This document shows positions 18,592-27,669 of a stretch of DNA of 64,000 nucleotides, piece after piece. The notes below the pieces were generated by a model. The model saw nothing but the letters and a program-made list of their open reading frames with translations, had not been told where the DNA came from and did not search any database. Every line of letters starts with the position of its first letter. The stretch's first letter is position 1. Origin of the DNA: Actinoplanes siamensis (lineage in GTDB: Bacteria > Actinomycetota > Actinomycetes > Mycobacteriales > Micromonosporaceae); the NCBI RefSeq assembly GCF_016862395.1, contig NZ_BOMW01000028.1, positions 1 to 64,000 of the forward strand. Direction: 5' to 3'. The position numbers were made by a program, and so were the translations under genes.

Positions 18592-21482
18592 CGGTCCTCC
18601 CCCAGGCGCAGACGGGACGCCGGCAGCCGGCGCGTGGCGGAGACCGCGGTGATCGCGCTGACCGCGAGGGCGGTCACCACCAGCAGGGCCGCGCTGCCCA
18701 GCGTCCGTCCCCAGAGGACCTGCAGGACCGCGTCGGGGATCGGGCGGCCGGCCGCCGGGGTGAGCACCAGCAGCGGGGCCATCGCGGCGGCGACCAGCAG
18801 GCCGACACCGAGGCCGGCGAGCGCGCCCAGCCCGGCCAGCAGCGCCTGCTCGACGACCAGCGAACTGGCCAGCAGCCGGGGGCCGGCGCCCAGGGTGTGC
18901 AGCACCGCGAGCTCGACGGCGCGGTGCCGGGCGGTGGCCCGGGCGTCGGCGGCGATCCCGGCCACGGCGAGCAGCATCGCGCCCAGCGCCGCGCCGAAGA
19001 GCGCGAACCGGGCGACGTCGCCGAGCGGGTCGCTGCCGGACGCCAGCTCGCGCCGGTCCAGGACCTGCAGGCCGGTGAGGTCGGCGACGCCCTCCGGGTG
19101 TCCGCCGATCCACCACTCGCCGGCGTCGCGGACCGCGCCGAGGTCCCAGAAGAGCCAGTTGTCCAGGGCGGTCCGGTCGGCCAGGATCGTGGTGGCCCGG
19201 GTGCTGCCGGGCACCCGGGCGACGGTGGCGACCACCACGACCCGGATCGAGTCCCCGCCGACGGAGAGCGTGGTGACGTTGCTGAGCGCGTCCCGGGTCG
19301 CCTTGGTGATCGCGACCGGCACCGGGGGCGGCGGCTCCTTGCCGCTGACCGTGAGCCGGCCGAGGAACGTGTAGGCGCCGTCGGGTGCGGGCAGCACCGT
19401 CGGCCCGCCCTGGTCGCGGGCTCGCCAGTCGTCGCCCTGGCCGGTGATCCGCCAGCGCACCGGCTCCTGGGCCGTCGACTCGACGACGAAACCGAGCAGC
19501 CCGGCGCCGCCGGCCGGGAACGACAGGGGTTTGCCGGCGTCGGTCCCGCCGAGGTCGACGCGGCGCCCGCCGACGAAGACCGCTGTGGTGCGCGCCGGTC
19601 CGGAGCTGGTGATCCGCCCCGCTCGCAAAGTGGTGGCCGGTGGCGGGCCGGCCGCCGTGGACAGCGTGGCGAGCAGCCGGCCGGGCGGCCCGCCGGTGGC
19701 GTCGCCGCGGGCCTGGACCACCCCGGCGGCGGCCGTGGTGTCCAGGGCGATCAGCTCGGCCGGGTCACGGCCGGCGATCAGCGGCACGGAGTCGCGCCAG
19801 GCCGGCGCCACGGCCCGCACGCCGGGGAGCGCGGCGAGCTGCTCGCCCCGGCCGGGCGGGGCGATCCCGCCGGTCTCCACCAGCCGCAGGTCCGCGCCCA
19901 CCTGCTGGACCGCCTGGTCGGCCCGGGACTGCTGGGCGGTGGCGGCCAGGCACCAGGAGACGGTGGCCGCGGCGACCGCGAGGGCCAGCATCACCATCGG
20001 GCCGGCGTGCGCCCGGCGGCCGGCCTGCCAGGTGCCGAGCAGCGCGGCGCGGGCCCGCCCGCGGCCGAGCCGGGCCGCGGTGAGCCGGGCGACCGGCGGC
20101 AGCAGCCGGATGGCCAGGACCGCGCCGGTCAGCACGCCCAGGGTGGGCGCGGCGGCGAGCAGCGGGTCGATCCCCAGGCCGCCGGCGCCGGTGGGCGTCG
20201 AGTACTGCCGCAGCTGCAGCCAGGCGAGGGCGGCCACGGCGACCACGACCAGGTCCAGCCCGGCCCGGCGCAGCATCGGCAGGCGTTTGCGGCCGGCCGT
20301 CTCGGCCACGTAGGTGCCGCCGCGGCGCAGCGCCGGAGCGGTCAGGGCGAGTACGCCACCGAGCGCGACCAGGGCGGCGACCAGCCAGACGCCGGCGTCC
20401 AGCGCCACCCCGGAGTACCTGCGTCCCAGCAGGGCGACGGCCAGCGGCGGGCCGATCAGCGCGGCCGGCAGCACCAGCGCCGCCGCTTCGACGCCGGCCA
20501 GGCCGGCCAGCTGGCGGCGGGACGCGCCGCGGGCGCGCAGCAGCGCGGTCTCGCTCCGGCGGGACTCGGCGAGCAGCACGGCGACCAGCGACAGCGCGTA
20601 GCCGCCGAGGACGACGACCAGCAGCATCGGGGTGACCAGTGTGGACCGGCGGACCAGGTCGGCACGGGTGAGGCGGTCGGCCAGCTCCGGCAGCCCGGTG
20701 TTCACCGTCGCCGACGCGCCGAGGCCCGAGGTGCGCGGCAGGCTCGCCTTGGTCGCGGCGGCGTTTTCCGCGGTACGGCGGATCGAGTCCAGAGTCGGAT
20801 CGGCCAGATCCGGTTCGGCCAGCCAGCCGCCCGACGCCCCGACGAAGAACGCCGGGTCGGTGCCCACGATCGGTCCGTAGGTGGCGGTCTGCGGCAGGTG
20901 ACCGGCCGCCACGTCCGGGGTGAGCAGCCAGTACGGGTCGGCCGGGTCCCGTGGCCGCCACACGCCGGCCACCGTGCGGGCCAGCACCTTGCCGGTACGC
21001 CGGTCCTCCAGCCGCAGCACCTGTCCGCTGGACAGCCCGAGGGCGGTGGCGGCCGGCTGGGCGAGGGCGACCTGCCGCGGCCCGGTGGGCCAGGCGCCGG
21101 ACACCAGCTCGGCGTGCTGGTCGAGGCCGTCGAGCCGGACCAGGGAGGCGTAGACGACGCCGGAGGAGTCGGGCACCGCGGTGCCGGCGGCGCCGCGCAC
21201 CGCCCACCCGGAGCCGTAGCGGGCCGCGCTGACCCGGGCCGGGGCGTAGGCGTCGCGCACGGCCTCGTCCCGGGCCTGCGCGTCCTTGTCCAGGGCGCCG
21301 CGGACCAGCACCGATCGCTCGTCCGGGCGGGCGGCGCCGACCGCGGCCCGGAGCCCCTCGCCAGCCGAGACGGCAGCGTACGCGGTCAGCCCGGTGAGCA
21401 GGAGCATCGCGGCGATCATGACCGCGACCGCCGCGGCGAGCAGTCCCCGGGCTGCCGCCGCACGCCGGATGATCAGCGCCAT
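18588..21482 (-). CDS. FtsX/MacB-type ABC exporter permease, first gene of the operon
   Basis: A membrane protein of 964 residues with the same plan as its downstream partner: an N-terminal helix (about 15-38), a large extracytoplasmic domain, a mid-protein helix cluster (about 285-510, with the RRSETALLRARGASRRQL cytoplasmic segment), a second outer domain, and C-terminal helices from about 850. The ATG start at 21482 fits where homology begins; frames extending further upstream look non-coding and the ribosome site is weak (GGGGCG). It leads a chain of permease, permease, ATPase and ATPase joined by 4-bp overlaps. There is no regulator gene beside it. Confidence 0.85.
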   Translation of the reverse strand: MALIIRRAAAARGLLAAAVAVMIAAMLLLTGLTAYAAVSAGEGLRAAVGAARPDERSVLVRGALDKDAQARDEAVRDAYAPARVSAARYGSGWAVRGAAGTAVPDSSGVVYASLVRLDGLDQHAELVSGAWPTGPRQVALAQPAATALGLSSGQVLRLEDRRTGKVLARTVAGVWRPRDPADPYWLLTPDVAAGHLPQTATYGPIVGTDPAFFVGASGGWLAEPDLADPTLDSIRRTAENAAATKASLPRTSGLGASATVNTGLPELADRLTRADLVRRSTLVTPMLLVVVLGGYALSLVAVLLAESRRSETALLRARGASRRQLAGLAGVEAAALVLPAALIGPPLAVALLGRRYSGVALDAGVWLVAALVALGGVLALTAPALRRGGTYVAETAGRKRLPMLRRAGLDLVVVAVAALAWLQLRQYSTPTGAGGLGIDPLLAAAPTLGVLTGAVLAIRLLPPVARLTAARLGRGRARAALLGTWQAGRRAHAGPMVMLALAVAAATVSWCLAATAQQSRADQAVQQVGADLRLVETGGIAPPGRGEQLAALPGVRAVAPAWRDSVPLIAGRDPAELIALDTTAAAGVVQARGDATGGPPGRLLATLSTAAGPPPATTLRAGRITSSGPARTTAVFVGGRRVDLGGTDAGKPLSFPAGGAGLLGFVVESTAQEPVRWRITGQGDDWRARDQGGPTVLPAPDGAYTFLGRLTVSGKEPPPPVPVAITKATRDALSNVTTLSVGGDSIRVVVVATVARVPGSTRATTILADRTALDNWLFWDLGAVRDAGEWWIGGHPEGVADLTGLQVLDRRELASGSDPLGDVARFALFGAALGAMLLAVAGIAADARATARHRAVELAVLHTLGAGPRLLASSLVVEQALLAGLGALAGLGVGLLVAAAMAPLLVLTPAAGRPIPDAVLQVLWGRTLGSAALLVVTALAVSAITAVSATRRLPASRLRLGEDR

Positions 21483-21870
21483 GGGCGCCCCGGTTCGAGC
21501 ATGCGGCGGATCTTGCCAGACGGGAACGTCCTTCGGGTACCCGCACCCGGGCTCCGCCCGGGTTTGACCCGCTACACCGTTTTTCCCATCAGCACTCGCC
21601 CACCCAGCACCCTCGTCGGCTGGTCGCCATGGGTCTCTCAGGGCCTCGGCGACACCCATGACTGCCGGCCGGGAAGTGGGACCGCCGGTACGAATTATCA
21701 GGGGAGGCCCATTCGCCCATTCGGACATAATTGCGTGGAGAGAGGATGGTGTTTTCCCATTTTGCTCCGCAAACGTGGGGCTGCGATTTCACGGGGGAAT
21801 GCGACGGGACAGGGTTCACGGCGTACCGACGCAATCGCGGCAGAACCACAGCGGACCGGAACGGAGAAAC
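21483..21870. other. Intergenic region upstream of the ABC exporter operon
   Basis: About 390 bases with no supported gene. Reading on the minus strand it should contain the exporter operon promoter. Its middle is unusually AT-rich for this window (around 21690-21830), with runs such as GAATTATC and TTTTCCCATTTTG, but no clear operator palindrome was found. Confidence 0.5.
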
Positions 21871-21909
21871 GGCCGGGGGCCGCATCCGTGGCGGACGCGG
21901 CCCCCGGCC
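21871..21909 (-). terminator. Hairpin terminator of the Gly-rich repeat gene
   Basis: A perfect 13-bp stem, GGCCGGGGGCCGC with GCGGCCCCCGGCC, and a partly paired 13-base loop, starting 19 bases after the stop of the minus-strand gene. There is no long T-run, as is usual for actinobacterial terminators. Confidence 0.75.
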
Positions 21910-21927
21910 GGAGCGGGACAACCCTGT

Positions 21928-22452
21928 TCAGTTCTTCTTCCACGAGCCCGGACCGCCCCCGTACGAGCCGGGACCGCCGCCATGCGGGCCCGAACCGCCC
22001 CCGTACGAGCCCGGACCGCCCCCATACGGGCCCGAACCGCCCCCGTACGAGCCCGAACCGCCCCCATACGGGCCCGAACCGCCCCCATACGGGCCCGAAC
22101 CGCCCCCATACGGGCCCGGACCGCCCCCGTACGGGCCGCCGTGGAAGTCCTGGCCGTAGTCCACCTTCAGCAGCCAGCCACGCCGGAGGTCCGCCCGGAG
22201 CGGGACGCAGTCGAAGTCGATCCACTGCTTACGGAACGCGCCGCGCTCGCCTTCCAGATGGCATGCGCCCAGGGTGCGGTAGAAGCCGACCACCGGGGAG
22301 TGCGACCAGTCCTCGGTGGCCGGGGCGGCGCCGGACGGCGCGCCCGGGATCGCGGCGGAGGTGGACGAGGCGGCGGCCGGGCCGGCGCCGACGACCAGGC
22401 CCGCGGCGACCGCCAGACCGGACATCGCGTACCCGCGAATCGCCTTCTTCAT
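21928..22452 (-). CDS. Secreted protein with nine Gly-rich heptad repeats
   Basis: A protein of 174 residues with no recognised family. A signal peptide (about 1-28, ending PAAAS) is followed by a short unique domain (about 40-100) with two Cys (in LGACHLEG and FDCVPL) that could form a disulfide. The C-terminal third is nine heptads of the form G-[PS]-[YH]-G-G-G-[SP], ending GSWKKN. Such Gly/Tyr repeats are flexible and adhesive in other proteins, so a cell-surface or matrix role is possible but unproven. ATG 22452 has AAGGTG 5-6 bases upstream. It stands alone, with its own hairpin terminator and an AT-rich leader. Confidence 0.8.
   Translation of the reverse strand: MKKAIRGYAMSGLAVAAGLVVGAGPAAASSTSAAIPGAPSGAAPATEDWSHSPVVGFYRTLGACHLEGERGAFRKQWIDFDCVPLRADLRRGWLLKVDYGQDFHGGPYGGGPGPYGGGSGPYGGGSGPYGGGSGSYGGGSGPYGGGPGSYGGGSGPHGGGPGSYGGGPGSWKKN
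21949..22137 (-). repeat. Nine tandem 21-bp coding repeats
   Basis: Nine consecutive 21-bp units, each encoding one Gly-rich heptad. Several neighbouring copies differ by only one or two bases (for example CCGCCCCCATACGGGCCCGA), so the array looks recently expanded and is likely variable in copy number between strains. Confidence 0.9.
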
Positions 22453-22628
22453 GGGATCACCTTTTCCTTATAAAGGTAATTACGGATAAACCGATCATAT
22501 GGATCGCGTGACTGTCGGCCGGGCGACACACGAACACGATCAGGTGACCCCGTACTCCCATTCGGCTTCGGCGACTCTTGATCAGCCGACCATTGCCGCG
22601 GCTCATTACGCATTCACCGGAACGCCGG

Positions 22629-22647
22629 GCCCGGCGGCGGGCCGGGC
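22629..22647 (-). terminator. Possible terminator after narK
   Basis: A 7-bp GC stem, GCCCGGC with GCCGGGC around GGCGG, lies 8 bases after the narK stop. It is short and has no T-run, so it is only a possible terminator. Confidence 0.4.
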
Positions 22648-22654
22648 GCGCGAA

Positions 22655-23992
22655 TCAGACCGCGATCGTCGCGCGGACACCGGGCCGCAAGTAGACCGCC
22701 CAGGTGACCAGCACGCACAGGGCGTAGAAGCCGATGAACCCGAGATATGCCGCGTCCGCGTCCCGGTAGGTCAGGAACGACTGCCGGAACGCCAGGTTGA
22801 CCAGCACGCCGCCGACCGCCCCGATCGCCCCGGCGATGCCGATCACCGCGCCGGAGATCCGGCGCGCCTGGTGCCCGTCGGCGCCGTACTTCCCCTTGAA
22901 GATCGCCGGGATCATCTTGTACGTCGACCCGTTGCCCAGCCCACTGAGGACGAACAGGCTGATGAACCCGGCGATGTACAGCGGCAGCGACTGTTGCTGC
23001 GCGGCCACCAGGACCACGCCCGCGCCCAGCCCCATCGCGATGAAGTTCACGAACGTCACCCGCGCCCCGCCCAGCCGGTCGGCCAGCGCCCCGCCCACCG
23101 GCCGGACCAGCGAGCCGAGCAGTGGCCCGAGAAAGGTGAGATAGGCGGCCTTGATCGGGGTGTCGAACTGGCCGGCGAACTGCACCTGCAGCACCTGGCC
23201 GAACGCGAACCCGAACCCGATGAACGAGCCGAACGTGCCGATGTAGAGCAGCGACATCACCCAGGTGTGCCCCTCCCGCACGGCGTCGCGCATGCCGCGC
23301 CTCTCGTTACGGGCCTGGCTGAGGTTGTCCATCCCGATCGCCGAGCCCAGCGTGGCCAGCACGATCAGCGGGAGGTAGACGCCGGCCACGATCCCGGGGT
23401 GGCCGGCCCCGGACACGGCGAGCACGAACAGGCCGACCAGTTGCACCGCGGCGACGCCGATGTTGCCGCCGCCGGCGTTGATGCCCAGCGCCCAGCCCTT
23501 GTAACGGTCCGGGAAGAAGGCGTTGATGTTCGCCATCGAGGAGGCGAAGTTCCCGCCGCCCACGCCGGCCGTGGCCGCCAGCAGCACCAGCGTCGTGAAC
23601 GAGACGCCCGGCTCAATCATGAACGCCGCCAGGATCGACGGGACGAGCAGCAGGGACGCGCTGACGATGGTCCAGTTCCGGCCCCCGAAACGGGCGACGG
23701 CGAAGGTGTACGGGATCCGCAGCCCCGCCCCGACCAGCGTGGGAACGGCAGTGAGCAGGAACTTCTGTGCCGGGTCGAATCCGTACTGCGGGCCCAGGAA
23801 GAGCACCGTCACCGACCACAGCGACCACACCGAGAAGCCGATGTGCTCGGAGAAGATCGAGAAGATCAGGTTGCGCCTGGCGATCCGGGCGCCACCGTTG
23901 GCCCAGAACACCGGGTCCTCGGGATTCCAGTCGTCGATCCAGCGACCCGTGAGCGAAGCGGAGGAAGGACGCTCGACGGCGGCAGTTCTCAT
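22655..23992 (-). CDS. narK: NarK-type nitrate/nitrite transporter
   Basis: A 12-helix major-facilitator protein of 445 residues. The two nitrate-signature stretches are visible: GVGGGNFASSMANINAFFP in helix 5 and GLGNGSTYKMIP in helix 11. The N-terminal cytoplasmic segment WNPEDPVFW is also usual for NarK. It is the last gene of the nitrite assimilation run, with its ATG 1 base after the nirD stop region and GGAGAG upstream. It probably brings in nitrate or nitrite for nirBD; uptake versus nitrite export cannot be told from sequence, and no nitrate reductase gene lies in the window. Confidence 0.93.
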   Translation of the reverse strand: MRTAAVERPSSASLTGRWIDDWNPEDPVFWANGGARIARRNLIFSIFSEHIGFSVWSLWSVTVLFLGPQYGFDPAQKFLLTAVPTLVGAGLRIPYTFAVARFGGRNWTIVSASLLLVPSILAAFMIEPGVSFTTLVLLAATAGVGGGNFASSMANINAFFPDRYKGWALGINAGGGNIGVAAVQLVGLFVLAVSGAGHPGIVAGVYLPLIVLATLGSAIGMDNLSQARNERRGMRDAVREGHTWVMSLLYIGTFGSFIGFGFAFGQVLQVQFAGQFDTPIKAAYLTFLGPLLGSLVRPVGGALADRLGGARVTFVNFIAMGLGAGVVLVAAQQQSLPLYIAGFISLFVLSGLGNGSTYKMIPAIFKGKYGADGHQARRISGAVIGIAGAIGAVGGVLVNLAFRQSFLTYRDADAAYLGFIGFYALCVLVTWAVYLRPGVRATIAV

Positions 23993-23993
23993 G

Positions 23994-24299
23994 TCACTCT
24001 CCCAGAACGATCTGACCGTCGTCGGCCCGGACCGGGTAGACGGCGATCGGGGGTTGGCCGGACTGGGAGCACCCGGTGGAGAGGTCCCAGGAGAACAGGT
24101 GCAGGGGGCAGACCACCACGGAGTTGTCGATCTGCCCGTCCGCCAGCGGGCCGCCCTTGTGCGGACAGACCGCCGAGACCGCGCGCAGGGAGCCGTCGCG
24201 GAGGCGGAAGACGGCGATCATGTCGTCCCCGACGGCGTAGGCGCGTCCCTCGCCGAGGGGGATGTCGGAAAGTGGGCCGAGAACGGTCAGGGTCTTCAT
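23994..24299 (-). CDS. nirD: Nitrite reductase small subunit, Rieske type
   Basis: A protein of 101 residues forming a single Rieske-like domain. The [2Fe-2S] ligands are present as CPH (VCPHKGG, about 44-46) and CPLH (CPLHLFSW, about 62-65), so unlike some NirD proteins it should hold a cluster. It partners NirB in reducing nitrite to ammonium with NAD(P)H in the cytoplasm. Its ATG overlaps the nirB stop by 4 bases (ATGA), a sign of coupled synthesis in fixed ratio. Confidence 0.93.
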   Translation of the reverse strand: MKTLTVLGPLSDIPLGEGRAYAVGDDMIAVFRLRDGSLRAVSAVCPHKGGPLADGQIDNSVVVCPLHLFSWDLSTGCSQSGQPPIAVYPVRADDGQIVLGE

Positions 24300-26752
24300 G
24301 AGCGCACCGGGACCTGAGGGAGGACGGTCAAGGGAAGGGAGGTACGGAACTGGCCGGGCGTGGCCGGTTCGGCACGCTCCTTCCAGGGATCCCGGTAGGC
24401 CTGCACGGCCTCCTCGACGGCGGCGTCCAGGGCGGCGGCGATACCGTCCACGTCGTCGACGACGATCTCCCGGATCCGGTCGATACCGACCCGCGGAACG
24501 AACGCGTACGTCCGCTCCAGCCAGTTCGCGTTCTCCCGGTAGTACTGCAGGAACCGGCCGGTCAGCCGGATCACCTCGTCGGCCGAGCCGACCGTGGTGA
24601 GCAGGTCGCCCTTGCGGATGTGCGCCCCGGCCGCCCCGCCGACGTAGATCTCCCACTTGCCGCCGTCGATGGCCACCACCCCGAGGTCCTTGACGTACGC
24701 CTCGGCGCAGTTGCGCGGGCACCCGGTGACGGCGAGCTTCATCTTCCCGGGCCCTTCCAGGCCCTGGTACCGCTCCTCGATCGCGATGCCCAGCGCGGTG
24801 GAGTCGCCCACGCCGAACCGGCAGAAGTCCGAGCCGACGCAGGTCTTCACGGTGCGGAAGCTCTTGGCGTACGCGTACCCGGACGGCATGCCCAGGTCCG
24901 CCCACATCGCCGGCAGCTGCTCCTTCGGCACGCCGAGCAGGTCGATCCGCTGGCCGCCGGTCAGCTTCACCATCGGGACCCGGTACTTCTCGGCCACCTC
25001 GGCGATCCGCTTCAGCTCCGCCGGGGTGGTGACGCCGCCCTTCATCTGCGGGACCACCGAGAAGCTGCCGTCCTTCTGGATGTTGCCGTGGACGCGGTCG
25101 TTGATGAACCGGGCGTCGCGCTCGTCGACGTAGTCCGCGCCCCACATCATCTTCAGCAGCGAGGCCAGGCCCATCTTGCTTTTGGCGTCCTCCGCGCCGC
25201 CGGGAACCAGCGTCGCGAAGACCGACGAGACGCTGGTGAGACGATGTTTCCGGATCGCCGCCATGAGCTCCGGCTTCGGCATCGGGACGCCGGGGACGTA
25301 CCAGGAAGCGGCCGGATCCTCCTCGGCGGCCCCGCCGTTGGCCCACTCGACGATCCGCTGCACGAGCGGCTTGCAGGTGCCGCAGCCCTTGCCCGCACGG
25401 GTCTTGTCCATGACCCCGCCGACCGTCGCGCAGCCACCGGCCACCGCCCCGCAGACGGCGCCCTTGCTGACCCCGTTGCAGTTGCAGACCTGGGTGTCGT
25501 CAGGCATCTGTTCGGGCGAGGCCTCGACCGCTCCCCCGATGTCGAAGATCAGCTCGGAGCGCTCCTCGGGAAGCGCCGTGCCCCGGTCGAAGTGCCGGAT
25601 CAGCGAGGCCGCCTTGCTGTTGTCCCCCACCAGGGTCGCGCCGACCAGCACGTCGTCCCGGATGATCAGCTGCTTGTAGACGCCCTTCTTGGGCTCGTTG
25701 TAGACGATCACCTCGTCCTCGTCGTGCTCCGGCGCGATCAGGCCCATCGAGGCGACGTCGATCCCGGCGACCTTGAGCTTGGTGTGCAGCTTCGAGCCGG
25801 TGTAGGCGACCCCGGCCGTGCCGGTGATGTGGTCGGCGAGCACCCTCGCCTGCTCCCACAGCGGCCCCACCAGGCCGTACAGGTTGCCGCGGTGCTGCGC
25901 GCACTCGCCGACCGAGTAGATGTCCTCGTGGCCTCGCACCCGCATCTGGTCGTCGACCACGATGCCGCGCTCGACCGGCAGCCCGCTGTCCGCCACCATC
26001 CCGGTGTTCGGCCGGATACCGGCGGCGATCACCACCACGTCGCACTCGACGACCGTGCCGTCGGCGAGCGTGACCCCGGTGACCCGGTCCTTGCCGAGGA
26101 TCTCGGTGGTCATCGCGTTGGTGATCACCTTGATCCCGAGCTTGCCCTCGACGCTGGCCTGCAGCATCTGGCCCGCCTTCGGGTCGAGCTGACGCTCCAT
26201 CAGATGCCCCATGGCGTGCAGCAGGGTCACGTGGCTGACGTGGTTCTGCAGGCCGCGGGCCGCCTCCAGGCCGAGCAGGCCGCCGCCGATCACGACCGCC
26301 CGTTCGTGGTCCCGGGCGTACCGGATCATCCCGCGGGTGTCGTCGAGCGTGCGGAAGGCGAAGACGCCCTGGTGGTAGCCGCGCTTCGGGTGGTGGATCC
26401 CTTTGATCGGCGGCGTCCACGAGTAACTGCCGGTCGCGATGATCAGCTTGTCGTACGGCGTCGCGTTGCCCTCGGCGTCGTAGACGGCCTTGCCCGCGGC
26501 GTCGATCCGCTCGATCCGGGTGCCGGTGTTCAGGGTGATCCCGTTCTCCCGGTACCAGGCCAGGTCGTTGAGGAAGATGCCCTCCTCGGTCTCCACCCCG
26601 GCGAGCAGGTTGGACAACATGATCCGGTTGTAGTTGCCGTACGGCTCGTCACCGAACATGGTCACGGAGAAGCACCCGTTGCGGGCGAGGATCTCCTCGA
26701 CCGTGCGGGCCCCCGCCATGCCGTTGCCGATGACGACAAGCTTTTGAGTCAC
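24296..26752 (-). CDS. nirB: Assimilatory nitrite reductase large subunit
   Basis: An 818-residue cytoplasmic enzyme reducing nitrite to ammonium. In order it has an FAD domain opening VVIGNGMAG, an NAD(P)H domain (VVIGGGLLGLEAARGL), a BFD-like [2Fe-2S] domain with CNCNGVSKGAVCG and GCGTC, and the sulfite/nitrite reductase repeats with the sirohaem-[4Fe-4S] ligands CVGSDFC and TGCPRNC. The GTG at 26752 is chosen because AAGGGA lies about 9 bases before it; a GTG 33 bases upstream has no ribosome site. The neighbouring chelatase would supply sirohaem. Confidence 0.93.
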   Translation of the reverse strand: MTQKLVVIGNGMAGARTVEEILARNGCFSVTMFGDEPYGNYNRIMLSNLLAGVETEEGIFLNDLAWYRENGITLNTGTRIERIDAAGKAVYDAEGNATPYDKLIIATGSYSWTPPIKGIHHPKRGYHQGVFAFRTLDDTRGMIRYARDHERAVVIGGGLLGLEAARGLQNHVSHVTLLHAMGHLMERQLDPKAGQMLQASVEGKLGIKVITNAMTTEILGKDRVTGVTLADGTVVECDVVVIAAGIRPNTGMVADSGLPVERGIVVDDQMRVRGHEDIYSVGECAQHRGNLYGLVGPLWEQARVLADHITGTAGVAYTGSKLHTKLKVAGIDVASMGLIAPEHDEDEVIVYNEPKKGVYKQLIIRDDVLVGATLVGDNSKAASLIRHFDRGTALPEERSELIFDIGGAVEASPEQMPDDTQVCNCNGVSKGAVCGAVAGGCATVGGVMDKTRAGKGCGTCKPLVQRIVEWANGGAAEEDPAASWYVPGVPMPKPELMAAIRKHRLTSVSSVFATLVPGGAEDAKSKMGLASLLKMMWGADYVDERDARFINDRVHGNIQKDGSFSVVPQMKGGVTTPAELKRIAEVAEKYRVPMVKLTGGQRIDLLGVPKEQLPAMWADLGMPSGYAYAKSFRTVKTCVGSDFCRFGVGDSTALGIAIEERYQGLEGPGKMKLAVTGCPRNCAEAYVKDLGVVAIDGGKWEIYVGGAAGAHIRKGDLLTTVGSADEVIRLTGRFLQYYRENANWLERTYAFVPRVGIDRIREIVVDDVDGIAAALDAAVEEAVQAYRDPWKERAEPATPGQFRTSLPLTVLPQVPVRS

Positions 26753-26908
26753 TGCACTCGGTCCCTTCTTCTCCGGTGCGGTCACTCTGTCGGCGCGTCG
26801 TTAACCCGGAAGACCACTTACGGTGACGCTGTTGTTCGGAAATCCCTACAACCGGCCGGCCGTCGTTGTGAGGGCTCCGGGCGTACTCCATCCGCGTTCG
26901 TGCGGGCC

Positions 26909-27589
26909 TCAGACGTACTCCGCGCGGCCCGTCGCCGGGGCGGTGACCGCGGCGTCGAAGCGGCTCAGCACCAGGTCGGCGATCGCGGCGTCGTGGCACA
27001 GCGGGGGCGTCACGAAGTCCGCGCCGGCATCCCGCAGCGAGCGGTAGAACAGACCTTCGGCCAGCAGGTACGCGGCGATCGCGACGCGCTTCGCGCCCTC
27101 GGCCCGGAACTGGGCGACGACGTCCGGCACCCGCGGCCCGGCGCCGGAGACGTAACCGACACGGACCCGCGGCGCGCCGCCCGATCGCGCCAGCCGGGAC
27201 GCGACACCCGCCACGTCCGCGCGCCAGCCCGGGTCCGAGGAGCCCGCCGCGGCCAGGACGACCGCGTCGGCGGGCGGCAGGGCGCGGGTCAGGATCTCCA
27301 GCAGCACGGGGTCCGGCCCCAGCGGCGCGGTCACCGGGATCCCGGTGCCGGCCACCGCCTCGGCGATGTCCACCCGCACGTGATATCCACAGGACAGCAG
27401 CAGCGGCACCACGACGGCGTCCGGCGCGGTGGGCACCACCGCGGCGACCTTCGGCTCCTGCACGTCGACGTAGCACAGCCGCACGTCGGCGCCGGGCCGC
27501 CGCCGCGCCACCGAGGCGGCGAGTTCCCGCAGCTGGCGGCGTCCGGCGGCGGAGCGTGTCCCGTGGGCGACAGCGATCAGAGTGGGCAC
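26909..27589 (-). CDS. CbiX-family sirohydrochlorin ferrochelatase
   Basis: A 226-residue two-lobed chelatase that inserts iron (or cobalt) into sirohydrochlorin. Metal-binding His residues appear in AVAHGTRSAAG at the N-terminus and SCGYHVRVDIAEAV near residue 83; the two halves are related, as in CbiX-L proteins. GTG 27589 has GGAGG at 5 bases. Placed between nirB and the HemD-type regulator, it most likely makes sirohaem for NirB. Cobalt insertion for cobalamin is the alternative, but no cobalamin genes are near. Confidence 0.88.
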   Translation of the reverse strand: MPTLIAVAHGTRSAAGRRQLRELAASVARRRPGADVRLCYVDVQEPKVAAVVPTAPDAVVVPLLLSCGYHVRVDIAEAVAGTGIPVTAPLGPDPVLLEILTRALPPADAVVLAAAGSSDPGWRADVAGVASRLARSGGAPRVRVGYVSGAGPRVPDVVAQFRAEGAKRVAIAAYLLAEGLFYRSLRDAGADFVTPPLCHDAAIADLVLSRFDAAVTAPATGRAEYV

Positions 27590-27669
27590 GGACTCCTCCA
27601 GGATCACAAGATTGATGTCGTACGCCGTGGCGGGTAGCGGCCGCCGCACCCGCCGAGGGCGCCGCCCGA

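Noticed and set aside
21949..22137. Regular repeats considered as a CRISPR array
   Set aside because: Units are contiguous 21-bp coding repeats with no spacers, in frame within a secreted protein; no cas genes are near.
18897..22511. A 1,200-codon plus-strand open frame opposite the ABC permease
   Set aside because: Low-complexity composition, no ribosome site, and the opposite strand has a recognisable FtsX-type permease.
26753..26908. GlnR box searched for upstream of nirB
   Set aside because: GTGAC- and GTCAC-like pentamers occur but none is followed at 6 bases by GAAAC.
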